From contig JBARRP010000219.1 of assembly GCA_049644285.1 (NCBI GenBank), positions 1-64,000 on the forward strand: 64,000 nucleotides of DNA, given 5' to 3'. The DNA is from CAVRXT01 sp049644285 (GTDB taxonomy: Bacteria; Acidobacteriota; Terriglobia; Acidiferrales; UBA7541). The position numbers and the translations under genes are program-made. Below the pieces are notes generated by a model. That model was not told the DNA's origin. It ran no database searches and worked only from the letters and a program-made list of their open reading frames with translations. Position 1 is the first letter of the stretch; each line of letters opens with the position of its first letter. This document shows, piece by piece, positions 26,255-36,800 of this stretch.

Positions 26255-27994
26255 TTGACGATGAATCGCAGCCTGAGCACGCGCCGATTGTGGAGCACTG
26301 CCGCCGCCCTGGCGGCAACCTCTATCTGTTTCGGTAGCACCAGCCACCCGAATCCCGCACCGACACCTCCCGTTCTAACCGCCATGCAGGACGAACTCGA
26401 TCGCTCCATCGCTTTGGAAGGGAAAGCCGATCCGCCGGCATACTTTATGAGCTACACGGTCGCGGACCGCCAGTTCACCGAGGTGTCCGGCTCAAACGGC
26501 GCGCTGCTCTCGAGCAGCGATACCCGCGGCCGCTGGCTCGAAGTTCAGACCCGGGTGGGGAGCTATCGGCTCGACAACACGCACAAGATTGCGGACCGGG
26601 CGCCGAGCTGGACCAGCCCCGGCACCACCGCCACCGTCGATGACGACATCCCGGTCCTGCGCCGGGAAATCTGGCGCGAGACAGACCGGCAATACCGGGC
26701 TGCCGTCGAGGCTCTTATCAAAGTGAAGACCAGCCAGCAGGTTCAGGTGCAGACTGCCGAAGGCAACGCCCCGGATTTTTCGCGCGAAGAACCGCACACC
26801 TTCATTGGCCGGGCCGCTGAAATCGGCGTGGATCGGCAGCCGTGGGAGGGGCGCGTCCGCAAATATACCGCCGCTTTCAGCCAGTCCCCCGCAGTCTTGA
26901 ACTCAATTGCCACATTCACCGCGCTGGCAACAAACCAATATCAGGTGAGTAGCGCGGGCGCCAAGCTGGCCTTCGGGCAGATCCATTATCGCCTCGAGCT
27001 TTTCGTCCAGAGCAAGGCGCCGGACGGAATGGACATCAACCGCTACGCGAATTTCGATTGGCTCGATCCGAAGGAAGCTCCCGACGACGCCACGGTCCTC
27101 GCGCGCGTTCAGGTAATGATCAAAGAGGTCGAAGACCTGGACAAAGCCCCGCTCGTTGACCCCTTCGCGGGACCCGCGCTCCTCACCGGACGCGCCGCGG
27201 CGGTGTTCTTCCACGAAGTCCTGGGCCACCGCCTTGAAGGATTCCGCCAGAAGGATATCAATGAGGGCCAGACTTTCACGCGCAAGATCAGCGAGCCCAT
27301 CTTGCCCGAATTCATTTCGGTGAAAGACGATCCAACCCAGCAGCGCCTCGGCTCGCAGATGCTTCTCGGCTACTACCCCTTCGATGATGAAGGTGTCCCC
27401 TCCGAGAACGTCCACTTGGTCGACAACGGTGTTTTGAAGACGTTTTTGATGTCCCGCTCACCCCTGGGCAACGTTCCCAACTCGAATGGCCATGGCCGCA
27501 GGCAATTGGGATTTGTGCCGGTCGCGCGCCAGGGGAATTTGATCGTTTCAAGCACGCGCACGGTGCCCAACGCCGAGCTGCGGCAAAAGCTGATCGGACT
27601 CGTGAAAGAACAGCATAAGCCGTTCGGTCTGCTGATCGACGACATCGCTGGTGGATTCACGTTTACTGGCCGCGGGCAGCCGCAGGCGTTCCAGGTCCTG
27701 CCGCTGGTCGTTTACAAAGTCTTCCCGGACGGCCGCCCGGATCAGTTGGTGCGCGGGGTGGACATCGTGGGCACCCCGCTCGTTTCCCTGCAGAAGATCG
27801 TGGCCACCGGCGACACGCCGGAAGTTTTCAATGGCTACTGCGGCGCCGAATCGGGCTCCGTGCCGGTCTCGGCCGCAGCCCCGCCGATTCTGATTTCGGA
27901 GATGGAAGTGCAGAAGAAGGAATCCTCCACCGATAAGCCCCCGATCCTCCCGCCGCCGGCTCACGACCTCGAGGCCAAGGGGCAAAAGCCTTGA
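26255..27994 (+). CDS. Exported TldD-like metalloprotease, catalytic member of a pair
   Basis: 579 residues from TTG 26255 (AGGA 6 nt upstream; the ATG at 26261 is the alternative). The zinc motif HEVLGH gives His320, Glu321 and His325 in VFFHEVLGHRLEG, diagnostic of the TldD subunit of TldD/TldE, which cleaves unfolded peptides. Other family segments are NSNGHGRR and DDIAGGFTFTG. Unlike E. coli TldD, which is cytosolic, this protein starts with a Ser/Arg-rich positive segment and an Ala-rich hydrophobic stretch (STAAALAATSICFGS) that looks like a signal peptide. Its stop overlaps the start of the partner gene. Confidence 0.87.
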   Translation: MTMNRSLSTRRLWSTAAALAATSICFGSTSHPNPAPTPPVLTAMQDELDRSIALEGKADPPAYFMSYTVADRQFTEVSGSNGALLSSSDTRGRWLEVQTRVGSYRLDNTHKIADRAPSWTSPGTTATVDDDIPVLRREIWRETDRQYRAAVEALIKVKTSQQVQVQTAEGNAPDFSREEPHTFIGRAAEIGVDRQPWEGRVRKYTAAFSQSPAVLNSIATFTALATNQYQVSSAGAKLAFGQIHYRLELFVQSKAPDGMDINRYANFDWLDPKEAPDDATVLARVQVMIKEVEDLDKAPLVDPFAGPALLTGRAAAVFFHEVLGHRLEGFRQKDINEGQTFTRKISEPILPEFISVKDDPTQQRLGSQMLLGYYPFDDEGVPSENVHLVDNGVLKTFLMSRSPLGNVPNSNGHGRRQLGFVPVARQGNLIVSSTRTVPNAELRQKLIGLVKEQHKPFGLLIDDIAGGFTFTGRGQPQAFQVLPLVVYKVFPDGRPDQLVRGVDIVGTPLVSLQKIVATGDTPEVFNGYCGAESGSVPVSAAAPPILISEMEVQKKESSTDKPPILPPPAHDLEAKGQKP

Positions 27995-29817
27995 GCCGAT
28001 TTTATTTCGTGAAGTGCCTCGCTTTCATGGTGATGCTCGCATCGCTTGCAGCTCTACCCGCCTCCGCTAAAACTCCGCAGAACGAGACGAAAGACAACGA
28101 TCAAACGTTGCGAGCCATGCACGACGAAATGGAGCGCTCGAGAACGCGGCTGCAGATTGAGACGGTCGAAAAGCCCTTCTTCATTGAATATCGCTTGCTG
28201 GATCTCGACGTCCGCACGGTGACCACCTCGTTTGGCGCCCTGCTTTCGAGTTCCACCACCCGCAATCGCTTCATGACCGTCGGCGTTCGCGTCGGTGATC
28301 ACCACCTCGATAGCTCGAACTTCATCAGCGAGGACGGCTTCCGCGGATTCCTCGGCTCGGCAGGGGAAGTCGGTATCGACCGCGACTACCATTCGCTCCG
28401 CCAGGATTTGTGGCTCGCTACAGATCAGGCTTACAAGGAAGCGGTCACACAGATGTCGCTCAAGCAGGCTTTCCTGCGCAGCCTCACCAAGCCCCCGGAA
28501 ATTGATGATTTCTCCCAGGAAGCGCCGGTAGTCGACGTCGAGCCACACGGGGACCCGGATTGGACTTCACGGAACTGGGAAGAAGAAGCCCGCAATGCTT
28601 CGGCGGTATTTCGTGGCTTTCCCGAGCTGTACGGCACGCGCGTCACCTACTACATGGTTTACTCCACGTCCTACCTGCTGACGAGCGAGGGCACCGAAAT
28701 CCGTATCCCTCACACGCTCGCGGCGATTGAGGCCGCGCTCGATACGCAGGCCGATGACGGGATGCCCCTTCACAATTTCTATACGGCGTATGTGGCGAAG
28801 CCAGCGGACTTGCCCGATGCCGCTATGGTCGCCAAAGCGCTCCAGCAAGCGGGTCGTGATCTCCAGGCCCTGCGTGGCAGCCCTCTTGGACCTGACTACA
28901 CCGGCCCGGTGCTCTTCGATGCGCCCGCTGCCGGTTCGGTGCTTGCTCAAGTTCTGAGTCCATCGCTTTCCGGGGCGCGGCCCCCGCTCTCGATGCTTCG
29001 CCAGTTCGACGAATTCATGGAACAGGTGGGCGGGCACAACGACTGGTCGGGGCGTGTCGGGCAGCGGGTGTTTCCAACGGCTGTCACTCTCTCCGACGAT
29101 CCCACCGCTAAGGAGTTTCAGGGGAGGCCGCTCTTGGGCAGCTACAGCGTGGACGACGAAGGCGTCCGCGCCCAAAGAGTCGATGTCGTCCAAAACGGCA
29201 TTCTTCGAAACTTCCTGATGTCCCGCCGGCCGGGACCCGAATTCGACCACTCAAACGGCCACGGCCGCTCGGCGGTGCTCTCCAACCCGCAATCGACGAG
29301 CAGCAATCTCTTTTTTCAATCGAACGAAGCCCGGAGTCCGGCAGACCTGCGGAAGAAGTTCCTGGACCTCTGCAAGGAAGATGGTCACGACTGGTGCCTC
29401 GAAGTGAAGCGCATGGACAATCCGGGTGTTGCTTCCGTCCGGCAGGAGGATTTCCAGGAGGCAATTGCGGGCCTCGCCGGCGGCGTTGCGAGTGGCGAGC
29501 GCATGCCGCTGCTCGTAACTCGCGTCTATGTCGCCGACGGCCACGAAGAGCCGGTCCGCGGCGCTCGGATTAGCGGTCTGACGATTCGCTCGCTTCGCAA
29601 TATCGCTGGCGTTGGAAATGATCTCACGCTCCATGACTACATTCAGAATCCCGCCGAGGGACTCGCTGGAACCCAGTTGGGAGCCTTCGGGTCGGCGCAA
29701 GGCGGGGTTCCCAGCTCTATCGTAGCGCCGTCGCTCCTTCTCGAAGACGTCGAGTTCCGCGGCTTCCACGGCGAGCCGCGTCGCGTGCCCCTGATTCCCG
29801 CCCCGCCGCTTCACTAA
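27991..29817 (+). CDS. Exported TldE/PmbA-like partner without zinc motif
   Basis: 608 residues. The start is a TTG at 27991 that overlaps the TGA of the upstream gene (TTGA). It is homologous along its length to the upstream TldD-like protein (shared 'FGALLSSS', 'DDEGV', 'FLMSR', 'SNGHGR'), but the HExxxH position reads AQVLSPSLSG, so it is non-catalytic, as TldE is. A signal peptide is clear (CLAFMVMLASLAALPASA). Both members are therefore predicted outside the cytoplasm. Co-translation through the overlapping start supports a heteromeric complex. Confidence 0.85.
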   Translation: MSRFYFVKCLAFMVMLASLAALPASAKTPQNETKDNDQTLRAMHDEMERSRTRLQIETVEKPFFIEYRLLDLDVRTVTTSFGALLSSSTTRNRFMTVGVRVGDHHLDSSNFISEDGFRGFLGSAGEVGIDRDYHSLRQDLWLATDQAYKEAVTQMSLKQAFLRSLTKPPEIDDFSQEAPVVDVEPHGDPDWTSRNWEEEARNASAVFRGFPELYGTRVTYYMVYSTSYLLTSEGTEIRIPHTLAAIEAALDTQADDGMPLHNFYTAYVAKPADLPDAAMVAKALQQAGRDLQALRGSPLGPDYTGPVLFDAPAAGSVLAQVLSPSLSGARPPLSMLRQFDEFMEQVGGHNDWSGRVGQRVFPTAVTLSDDPTAKEFQGRPLLGSYSVDDEGVRAQRVDVVQNGILRNFLMSRRPGPEFDHSNGHGRSAVLSNPQSTSSNLFFQSNEARSPADLRKKFLDLCKEDGHDWCLEVKRMDNPGVASVRQEDFQEAIAGLAGGVASGERMPLLVTRVYVADGHEEPVRGARISGLTIRSLRNIAGVGNDLTLHDYIQNPAEGLAGTQLGAFGSAQGGVPSSIVAPSLLLEDVEFRGFHGEPRRVPLIPAPPLH

Positions 29818-29945
29818 CCCCAGTCCGCCCGGATCACTGCTTAGTTCATAACTTGCAGCGCGTGGAGGAAGAACCTCAGTGAGTCGCGATCCGGTCGCGG
29901 GAAGAACTTATTTCGAAGCGGGTCTCAGACGGCGCCTCACAGGTC

Positions 29946-30785
29946 TCAAGGTTCGACCGTGATAAACGTCACCTCGGGCCGGGACAAAAACCGCACCGGA
30001 AGAACGGACATCCCTAGCCCCCGGCTGACGTACATCTTCGAACCATCTTCCTGATACCAGCCTTCGAGGTATTTCCCGCAGCCCTTCGGCAACCACAAGG
30101 GCGGAAGAAACGGGAATCTCACCTGACCTCCGTGGGTGTGGCCAGCCAGGCAGAGATTCACGTGACCTGCAGCGCGGTCGAAAAACGCCGGCGAGTGAAA
30201 CAGGGCAATTGTGAAAACTCCCGGAGGAACGCCGCTCAGGGCGGCGTCGAGCCGCGGTGTGCCGGACGAAAGATCGTCAAGGCCAACGATCCAGACGTCC
30301 GGACGCAGCGGGTGGTTGCCGTTCACAAGCAAATGCACCCCTGCATCTTCATAGAACGCCCGCTCGCGATGCACCGGCCGGGCATTTTCGCAGTTCCCGC
30401 GGACGACCCAGACGCCCAGCGGGGCATGCATCTGTTGGTAGAGCTCCTGAACCTCAGCGTATCCGCCGCCAAGAGTACTTATAGTGTCGCCCGCGATGAC
30501 AATCACGTCCGGCTTTTCGTCGGCAAAGAGCTGGAAAAGCCGCCTCTCGCGGCGTCCCTGTCCATTTGTGTGAATGTCGGTCAAGTGGGCGATCTTCAGA
30601 GGAGCGCTCACCGGAGCGTGCACTTCGTAGTGCGTCACTTCGATATGGAAAGGCTCGATCCAGAGTGCGTCCGTCGCAAGGATCACGCCGGCGGCGAGAA
30701 ACACCAAGGCCCCGACGCGACTCCTTTTCCGCCGAACCGCCGGGGCGGCAGTTTCGCTGGCCGTTTCAAGCATCTCTTGAGGCAC
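29946..30785 (-). CDS. Membrane-anchored calcineurin-like metallophosphoesterase
   Basis: 279 residues. One membrane helix after a basic N-terminus (VGALVFLAAGVILATDALWI, about 24-45) anchors a metallophosphoesterase domain with all motifs: LTDIHTNG (DxH), VIAGDTIS (GDxx), VRGNCENA (GNCE, a variant of GNHD) and CLAGHTHGGQVRFPF (GHxH). This is the YkuE/YaeI-like branch, which includes enzymes acting on lipid phosphates or nucleotides at the membrane. Substrate unknown. Convergent with the TldE-like gene and divergent from the CDF transporter. Confidence 0.87.
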   Translation of the reverse strand: MPQEMLETASETAAPAVRRKRSRVGALVFLAAGVILATDALWIEPFHIEVTHYEVHAPVSAPLKIAHLTDIHTNGQGRRERRLFQLFADEKPDVIVIAGDTISTLGGGYAEVQELYQQMHAPLGVWVVRGNCENARPVHRERAFYEDAGVHLLVNGNHPLRPDVWIVGLDDLSSGTPRLDAALSGVPPGVFTIALFHSPAFFDRAAGHVNLCLAGHTHGGQVRFPFLPPLWLPKGCGKYLEGWYQEDGSKMYVSRGLGMSVLPVRFLSRPEVTFITVEP

Positions 30786-30943
30786 AATTCAAGTGTAAGG
30801 GATACTCCTTCCGAAACCATAGCTAAGACATTTTCGACTTAGTTTAATGTTGCCATTGGGGCACTCGCGCCGCCGCGCTGATGTGTCGGAGGCCTCACCG
30901 GACGCCAGCGTATAATCGGCGGGAGGTCAGGCAATCGGGGAAA

Positions 30944-32341
30944 ATGGACCAAGCCATACGCGAAAAAAGATTGGCCGCGCTGGGCTCGGTTGGCTCGGCG
31001 GTGGCGCTTGTGTCGCTGAAGACTTTCCTGACGGTGGCCACCGGCAGCCTGGGCATCTTATCCGAAGCCTTGCATTCCATTCTCGATCTTGTCGCTGCGG
31101 TCATCACCTACCTCTCTCTTCGCGTTTCTGACAAACCTGCTGATGCCGAGCACCTCTATGGTCACGGGAAAGTGGAGAGCTTTTCCGCGTTTGTCGAGAC
31201 CGGTCTGCTCCTGCTGACGGCGCTCTACATCATCTGGGAGGCGCTTCGGCGTCTGCTCTTCCACGAAGTCCACATCCGCCCAAGCCTGACCGCGATTCTG
31301 ATCCTGCTTCTGGCGGCAGGCATTGACGTCATCCGGGCGCGAGCGCTCAGCCGAGTTGCGCGGAAGTATCCCAGCGAGGCGCTCGAAGCCGACGCGCTCC
31401 ACTTTTCGACCGATGTGTGGAGCACTCTCGTCGTGGTGTTCGGGATCACTGCCGCGTGGTTCGGCGAAAGATTTGGAATGGATTGGCTGACCTACGCTGA
31501 CTCGATTGCGGCGCTGGCGGTTGCCGGCGTGATCTTATGGATCGGTTCACGCTTGGGGAGACGCACGCTGGATGCTTTGCTCGATGTGGCGCCCGCCGGC
31601 TTGCAGGAAAAAATCCAGCGCGCGGTGGCCGGGCTCGAGGGCGTCTTGAGTGCCGAGCGCGTCCGGGTGCGCCGCGCCGGCCAGCACTACTTCGTGGACG
31701 TGACCATCAGCGTCCCCCGCACCGCCAGCCTCGCGCAGGCTCATGCCACCAGCGATGCGGTCGAGCGCCGCATCGCCGAAATTGTGCCCTCCGACGTGGT
31801 GGTCCACATGGAGCCGCGAGCCCGTTCCGATGAGCACCTCTTCGAAACCATTCGAGCCATCGCGCAGCGCCGCGGCCTCGCCGTTCACGAGCTTTCCGCC
31901 AACCGCGTCGAAGGTCATCTGTTTATCGAGCTGCATCTCGAGGTCGACGAGCGCTCGAGCCTTCGCGATGCGCATCGGCTGGCTACCGAACTCGAGGAGG
32001 ATATCCGGCGCGTGGCCGATTCGAAGGCGCAGGTGAACATTCACATCGAGCCGCTGGGCGCGCAGATCGCCGGCGCCGAGGAAATGAAAGACCTTTCTCG
32101 CTCCATCCAGGATTTCATCAATACCCTGCCGTCGGAATACAACGAGCTGGTCAATTGCCACGAGGTCCACGTCCGCAGCGCGGATCACCACATCCTGGCG
32201 TCATGCCACTGCGCGATGCAAGGCAGCCTTCCCATCACCGAAGTTCACGACGTCACCGCCGCACTTGAGGATCGCGTCAAAGAGCGATTCCCCCAAATCT
32301 CCCGCGTCACGATTCATCCCGAGCCCGTCGAAGAAAGCTGA
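30944..32341 (+). CDS. Cation diffusion facilitator transporter with three tandem C-terminal modules
   Basis: 465 residues from ATG 30944. The six-helix CDF core is present with both metal-site HxxxD motifs (His44/Asp48 in HSILDL; His153/Asp157 in HFSTDVW), so it should export Zn, Mn, Fe or Co ions using the proton gradient. The typical CDF has one ferredoxin-like cytoplasmic dimerisation domain and about 300 residues. Here three such units follow one another (about 205-280, 285-360, 370-460), each ending in a similar beta strand (VVVHMEP, VNIHIEP, VTIHPEP). A TATAAT hexamer lies at 30911, but without a good -35. Confidence 0.88.
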   Translation: MDQAIREKRLAALGSVGSAVALVSLKTFLTVATGSLGILSEALHSILDLVAAVITYLSLRVSDKPADAEHLYGHGKVESFSAFVETGLLLLTALYIIWEALRRLLFHEVHIRPSLTAILILLLAAGIDVIRARALSRVARKYPSEALEADALHFSTDVWSTLVVVFGITAAWFGERFGMDWLTYADSIAALAVAGVILWIGSRLGRRTLDALLDVAPAGLQEKIQRAVAGLEGVLSAERVRVRRAGQHYFVDVTISVPRTASLAQAHATSDAVERRIAEIVPSDVVVHMEPRARSDEHLFETIRAIAQRRGLAVHELSANRVEGHLFIELHLEVDERSSLRDAHRLATELEEDIRRVADSKAQVNIHIEPLGAQIAGAEEMKDLSRSIQDFINTLPSEYNELVNCHEVHVRSADHHILASCHCAMQGSLPITEVHDVTAALEDRVKERFPQISRVTIHPEPVEES

Positions 32342-32426
32342 ATTTCAGATTCGTAAGCGCGGGCGCTCGTCGCGAGTTTGCCGAAGGACCTCACCCGCGG
32401 CTTCGCCTCCCACGCCGTGCCCACTC

Positions 32427-33851
32427 TCACGACGCGCGTGACCAGAGCTGCGCTGCAAATGCCAGCACGACAGGGAAACATTCGAGGACATAGCGAGGCT
32501 CGGGCGTTTCGATGTTCATGAAATACGCCGTCCGCACGAGGACGAACGTGACAAGCAGCGCCACGCCCGGGCGACGCCGCGCAACCCACCAGCCTGCCAG
32601 CGCCATCCCCACGTAAGTCGCATTCAGCAGGAAGAGCCCCAGCGAAATCGAAAAATCCCTCGGATCGTTTTCCCACATCTCGCCGACCGGCCAGAGATGA
32701 CCTTCCAACGGCAACAGCTCGGTGCGAGGCGTGAACCAGATCGCCAAGCCGCGCAGAAGCGGCATCACCACTCGCACGCGCATGGGATGGCGCGCCACAC
32801 GCTCGCGCGCCAGCTCGGCGAATGCGCGATCCATCTCCGGGGTGTAGTCGAGATCTTCGTTGTGGCCCGCGAGAAGATCGCCGACTCGCTCGCGCTGCTC
32901 GGGGGAATCGAACGCCGACGCAGGAATATCTTCATTCAGGATTGGTTCCTCACTCACCTTCCACGAAACGAGATAAACATCGCGAAAGCGCCACATCCAC
33001 GTCTTTGTCCAGGCATAGAAGCCGCGCGGAGCAATTTCGCCCGGCAACGTACTGAAGCGCGGCGAGAGAAACTGAATTTCGTGCAGCGTGCGCCAGTTCC
33101 GCGCCGCCCACGGCAACAGCGGAAGAATGAACCCCACACCCATCAGAATCGTCGTGCGCGCCAGCTTCGACCAATCCCGCGGACGCCGCCAGCGAACCGC
33201 GAGCACCAATACTGCGGCGATCAGGATCAGAGGCGTCTCCGGCCGAACTAAAGTCGAAATCCCGACCACGATCCCTGCGAGAAACCAGCGGTTTCGAAGG
33301 AACGAACCTGGCGCGCCTCGAGCGGAGTCGCTGGAAGGTCTCTCACGGATGTTTGTAGTTCCGGCATCCGCATCGAGCAGCGCAAGAAGCGCCACGCCGG
33401 TAAGAAAGATAGCCAACGTCTCCGTTAGAATGGTCGCCGTGTAGTCGGCGGTGAAAGGACACAGCGCCGTCAGCCAAAGAGCTGCCATTGCGGCTCGAGC
33501 CCGCGAGCTCGCCGGAGCAATTCGCGCCGCGAGCGCCGCAATCAGAAAGCACGTCGCGAGATCGAAAACAACTTGGGCCAGCATAACCGCCATTGTCGAG
33601 CGGCCAAACAGTACGGATATGGCCGCGAGGAATGCGGGATAACCCGGCGTCCGCATATCGATCGGCGTCAACTGCCCATTGATCCATACACCGTAGACCC
33701 CGTGATCGAGCCAATTTCGCGCCAGTTGCACGTAAAAACCGGTATCCTCGGCACTGGTGATCGGAAAACGCAGGACAAACAAAAGCCGCAGCCCGAGCCC
33801 CGCGAGTGCGGCAAGGGTCGCGTTTATGCGCATCTTAGTAGGGATGGTCAT
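32427..33851 (-). CDS. GT39/ArnT-like multi-pass membrane glycosyltransferase
   Basis: 474 residues (or 468 from the second Met at 33833). About ten hydrophobic helices. The first periplasmic loop carries SAEDTGFYVQLARNWLDHGVYGVW and RTPGYPAFLAAI, the pattern of the PMT/ArnT family (GT39, GT83 and relatives), which transfer sugars from polyprenyl phosphate on the outer face of the membrane. Acceptor and sugar are not predictable. The start is only 39 bp from the start of the divergent GH18/NodB/GT2 gene, so the two may share a control region. Confidence 0.82.
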   Translation of the reverse strand: MTIPTKMRINATLAALAGLGLRLLFVLRFPITSAEDTGFYVQLARNWLDHGVYGVWINGQLTPIDMRTPGYPAFLAAISVLFGRSTMAVMLAQVVFDLATCFLIAALAARIAPASSRARAAMAALWLTALCPFTADYTATILTETLAIFLTGVALLALLDADAGTTNIRERPSSDSARGAPGSFLRNRWFLAGIVVGISTLVRPETPLILIAAVLVLAVRWRRPRDWSKLARTTILMGVGFILPLLPWAARNWRTLHEIQFLSPRFSTLPGEIAPRGFYAWTKTWMWRFRDVYLVSWKVSEEPILNEDIPASAFDSPEQRERVGDLLAGHNEDLDYTPEMDRAFAELARERVARHPMRVRVVMPLLRGLAIWFTPRTELLPLEGHLWPVGEMWENDPRDFSISLGLFLLNATYVGMALAGWWVARRRPGVALLVTFVLVRTAYFMNIETPEPRYVLECFPVVLAFAAQLWSRAS

Positions 33852-33890
33852 TGACAGTCTGTCGGCGGACGGCTAGCTTGGAATGTCTTT

Positions 33891-36800
33891 ATGGCGGAAC
33901 GCAAGCCCATTTTTTACGATGAGGAACGGCGTCGCTGGCGCCGCACTCGCCTGGCTCTGGAGATTTCTGGCGCCGCGCTCACTCTCCTGCTGGTTGTCTT
34001 CGTCGTCAATGTCTTGGTTCTAAAGCCGCGGCTTCCGGTCAATTTGCTCCCCGATAGCAGGCCGTCGCTGCACGCGATTCGTTCTCGATCCGGCCCTAAA
34101 CCGATCGTCTACCGCCAGGGCCGCCGGCGACGGGTGGCGGCAATCGGAAAGATTCCGCAAAATTACGACCCTCTTCGTGCCGCGTTTTATGAGAACGGCG
34201 AGCCCAGCGGCTTGGCCTCCCTTCAGCAGCACTATCGCGATGTCGACCTCCTGATTCCCGAGGCGCTGTACTGCATATCGCCCGATGGCCGGCTGGACGT
34301 GAACATCGATCCGAAGCTGACCGACTGGATCCACTCGACCGGCATCGAACTGCCCATCATGCCCCTGGTCCAAAACTCCGACGGAACCAACTTCCGCGCC
34401 AAGGAGCTGGCGGAGCTGCTCGCCCACGAAACGGCACGCGCTGCCTTGATTCGTTCGCTCGTCCAGTACGCTGTTACACAGCATGATCCGGGCGTCGTTT
34501 TGGACTTTGAACTCGTGCCCGATTCGAGCCAGCCGGAATTCCGGAAGTTTATTTTGGGGCTTGCGACGGCTTTGCACGCGGAAAACCTGAAGCTGATGGT
34601 CGCCCTTCCCGCGGCCGATTGGGCCTATGACTACAAGGGAATCGCTCAGCACGCCGACGCGATCATCCTCATGAACTACGACCAGCACTGGCTCACATCG
34701 CCGCCCGGCCCGATCGCCGCTCAGGATTGGTATCTCCGAAATCTGCAGAAGATTCTGGAGCTTGTGCCGCCGGAAAAAGTGGTGATGGGCATTGCGAATT
34801 ATGCGTACGACTGGCCGGAGAAATCTCGTCAGAATCCCCACCCCGTCGGCGCTTCCAAAACCTTTCAGGAGGCCCTGGTCAGCGCCGTCGAATCGGAGTC
34901 CTCCGTCGATTTTGACTCGGATACCCTGAATCCGCACTACTCCTACGAGGACGAAAACAACACGGTTCACGACGTGTGGTTCCTCGACGGCGTCACCGCC
35001 TACAACGAGCTGCGAGCCGCCGAACGGGCCGGCATCCACGGCACCGCCCTGTGGCGCCTGGGCTCGGAAGATCCCTCGGTCTGGTTCATCTGGGACGCGA
35101 CGCATCCGACGGATGCGGTCCGCGCGAAACTCGAGGAAATCCCGCCTGGATACGATTTGATTCTGGAAGGCGCCGGTGACATCTGGAAAATCACCGCCAC
35201 TCCGCAGAGTGGCAAGCGCAACTTTGATTACGACGCTCCCTCCGATACCTTCACCGATGAGACCTTCGACGCCTACCCGCTTTCCTGGCGCATCGACCAA
35301 ATGGGCGCCGCGCCCGGAAAGATCGCTCTCTCGTTTGACGACGGCCCCGATCCCGCCTTCACTCCAAAGATTCTGGATATTCTGAGAGAGAAACAGGTTC
35401 CGGCCGTCTTCTTCGTCATCGGCGAGGAAGCCAATCGCTATCCCGAAATCGTGCGCCGCGAATATCAGGAGGGCAACGAGATCGGCAACCACACCTTCAC
35501 TCATCCCGAAATGGATACGATCTCGCGAACGCAGCTTAGCCTCGAGTTGAACTTGACCGAGCGGCTCCTCGAAAGCAGCCTGGGCGTGAAAACGCTGCTC
35601 TTCCGCCCCCCCTACGGAATCGATCACCAGCCGGAAACGGCCAACGAGATTGCGCTTTTGCCGATTCCACAATCGATGGGCTACATCATCGTGGGCGCTT
35701 GGATTGACCCTCACGACTGGGGCGAGCCCGGCGGCGGCGCTCCTCCGCCCGCGCAAGTGGTTGTCGATCGCGTCCTGCAACAGGCTCAGGCGCAGCGAGG
35801 TAGAGGCAACATCGTCCTGATGCACGATGGAGGCGGCGACCGCTCGCGCACCATCGAAGCCCTGCCCCAGTTGATCGACGGGCTGCGCGCAAAGGGCTAC
35901 CAGTTTGTCGAAGTTTCAGACCTCCTCGGACAGCAGCGCGCCGAAGTGATGCCTCCGCTCACCCACCAAGAATGGTTGCTGGCGCGCGCCGATGCCTTCA
36001 TCTTCGAGCTGGTCCATTGGCTTCGGCTCGGCATCGCGTACATCTTCGTCCTCGGAATCTTGCTGGTCAGCGGGCGCGCTCTGATTATCGGTTTGCTCGC
36101 ACTCGCCGAAAAGGCTCGCCCGGCGCCGCCTGAGAATCCTGATTACAAGCCGCCGGTGAGCGTGTTGATTCCGGCGTACAACGAGGAGGCGGTCATCGTC
36201 GAAACAGTGCGCGCGGCCCTTGCTTCGCACTATCACGATCTCGAAGTGATCGTCGTCGACGATGGCTCGAAAGATGACACGGCCGGCAGGGTCCAGGCCG
36301 CTTTTGGCCACGACGCGCGCGTGCGTTTGCTCTCTCAGCCGAATCGCGGCAAGCCCTCGGCTCTCAATCACGGCCTCGCAACAGCCAATGGAGAAATCGT
36401 CGTCTCGATTGACGCGGATACTGTTGTCGACCCCGACGCGATTCCCCTGCTAGTCCGCCATTTCGCCGATGCCCGTGTCGGCGCCGTCGCCGGCAACGTG
36501 AAGGTGAGGAATCGCAATCGCTGGCTCACCCGCTGGCAGGCGCTCGAATACATCACCAGCCAGAATCTCGAAAAGCGCGCGTTTGGCTTGCTCAATTGTA
36601 TTCCGGTGGTCCCCGGCGCCATCGGGGCGTGGCGCGCCGATCTGGTGCGTTCTTGTGGCGGCTTTTCCGGCGATACGGTGGCCGAAGACACCGACCTGAC
36701 CATGACCATCCGCCGCAGCGGATGGAAAATCCGCTACGACGAAGACGCCATCGGTCATACGGAAGTGCCGGAAACATTGGAAGCGCTCATCAAGCAGCGG

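Noticed and set aside
30911..30916. TATAAT as promoter of the CDF gene
   Set aside because: No acceptable -35 hexamer at 16-18 bp, and it lies only 28 bp before the start codon; left as an unassigned match.
34020..35825. 601-codon minus-strand frame opposite the GH18/NodB fusion
   Set aside because: The plus strand has intact catalytic motifs throughout; the antisense frame is a shadow.
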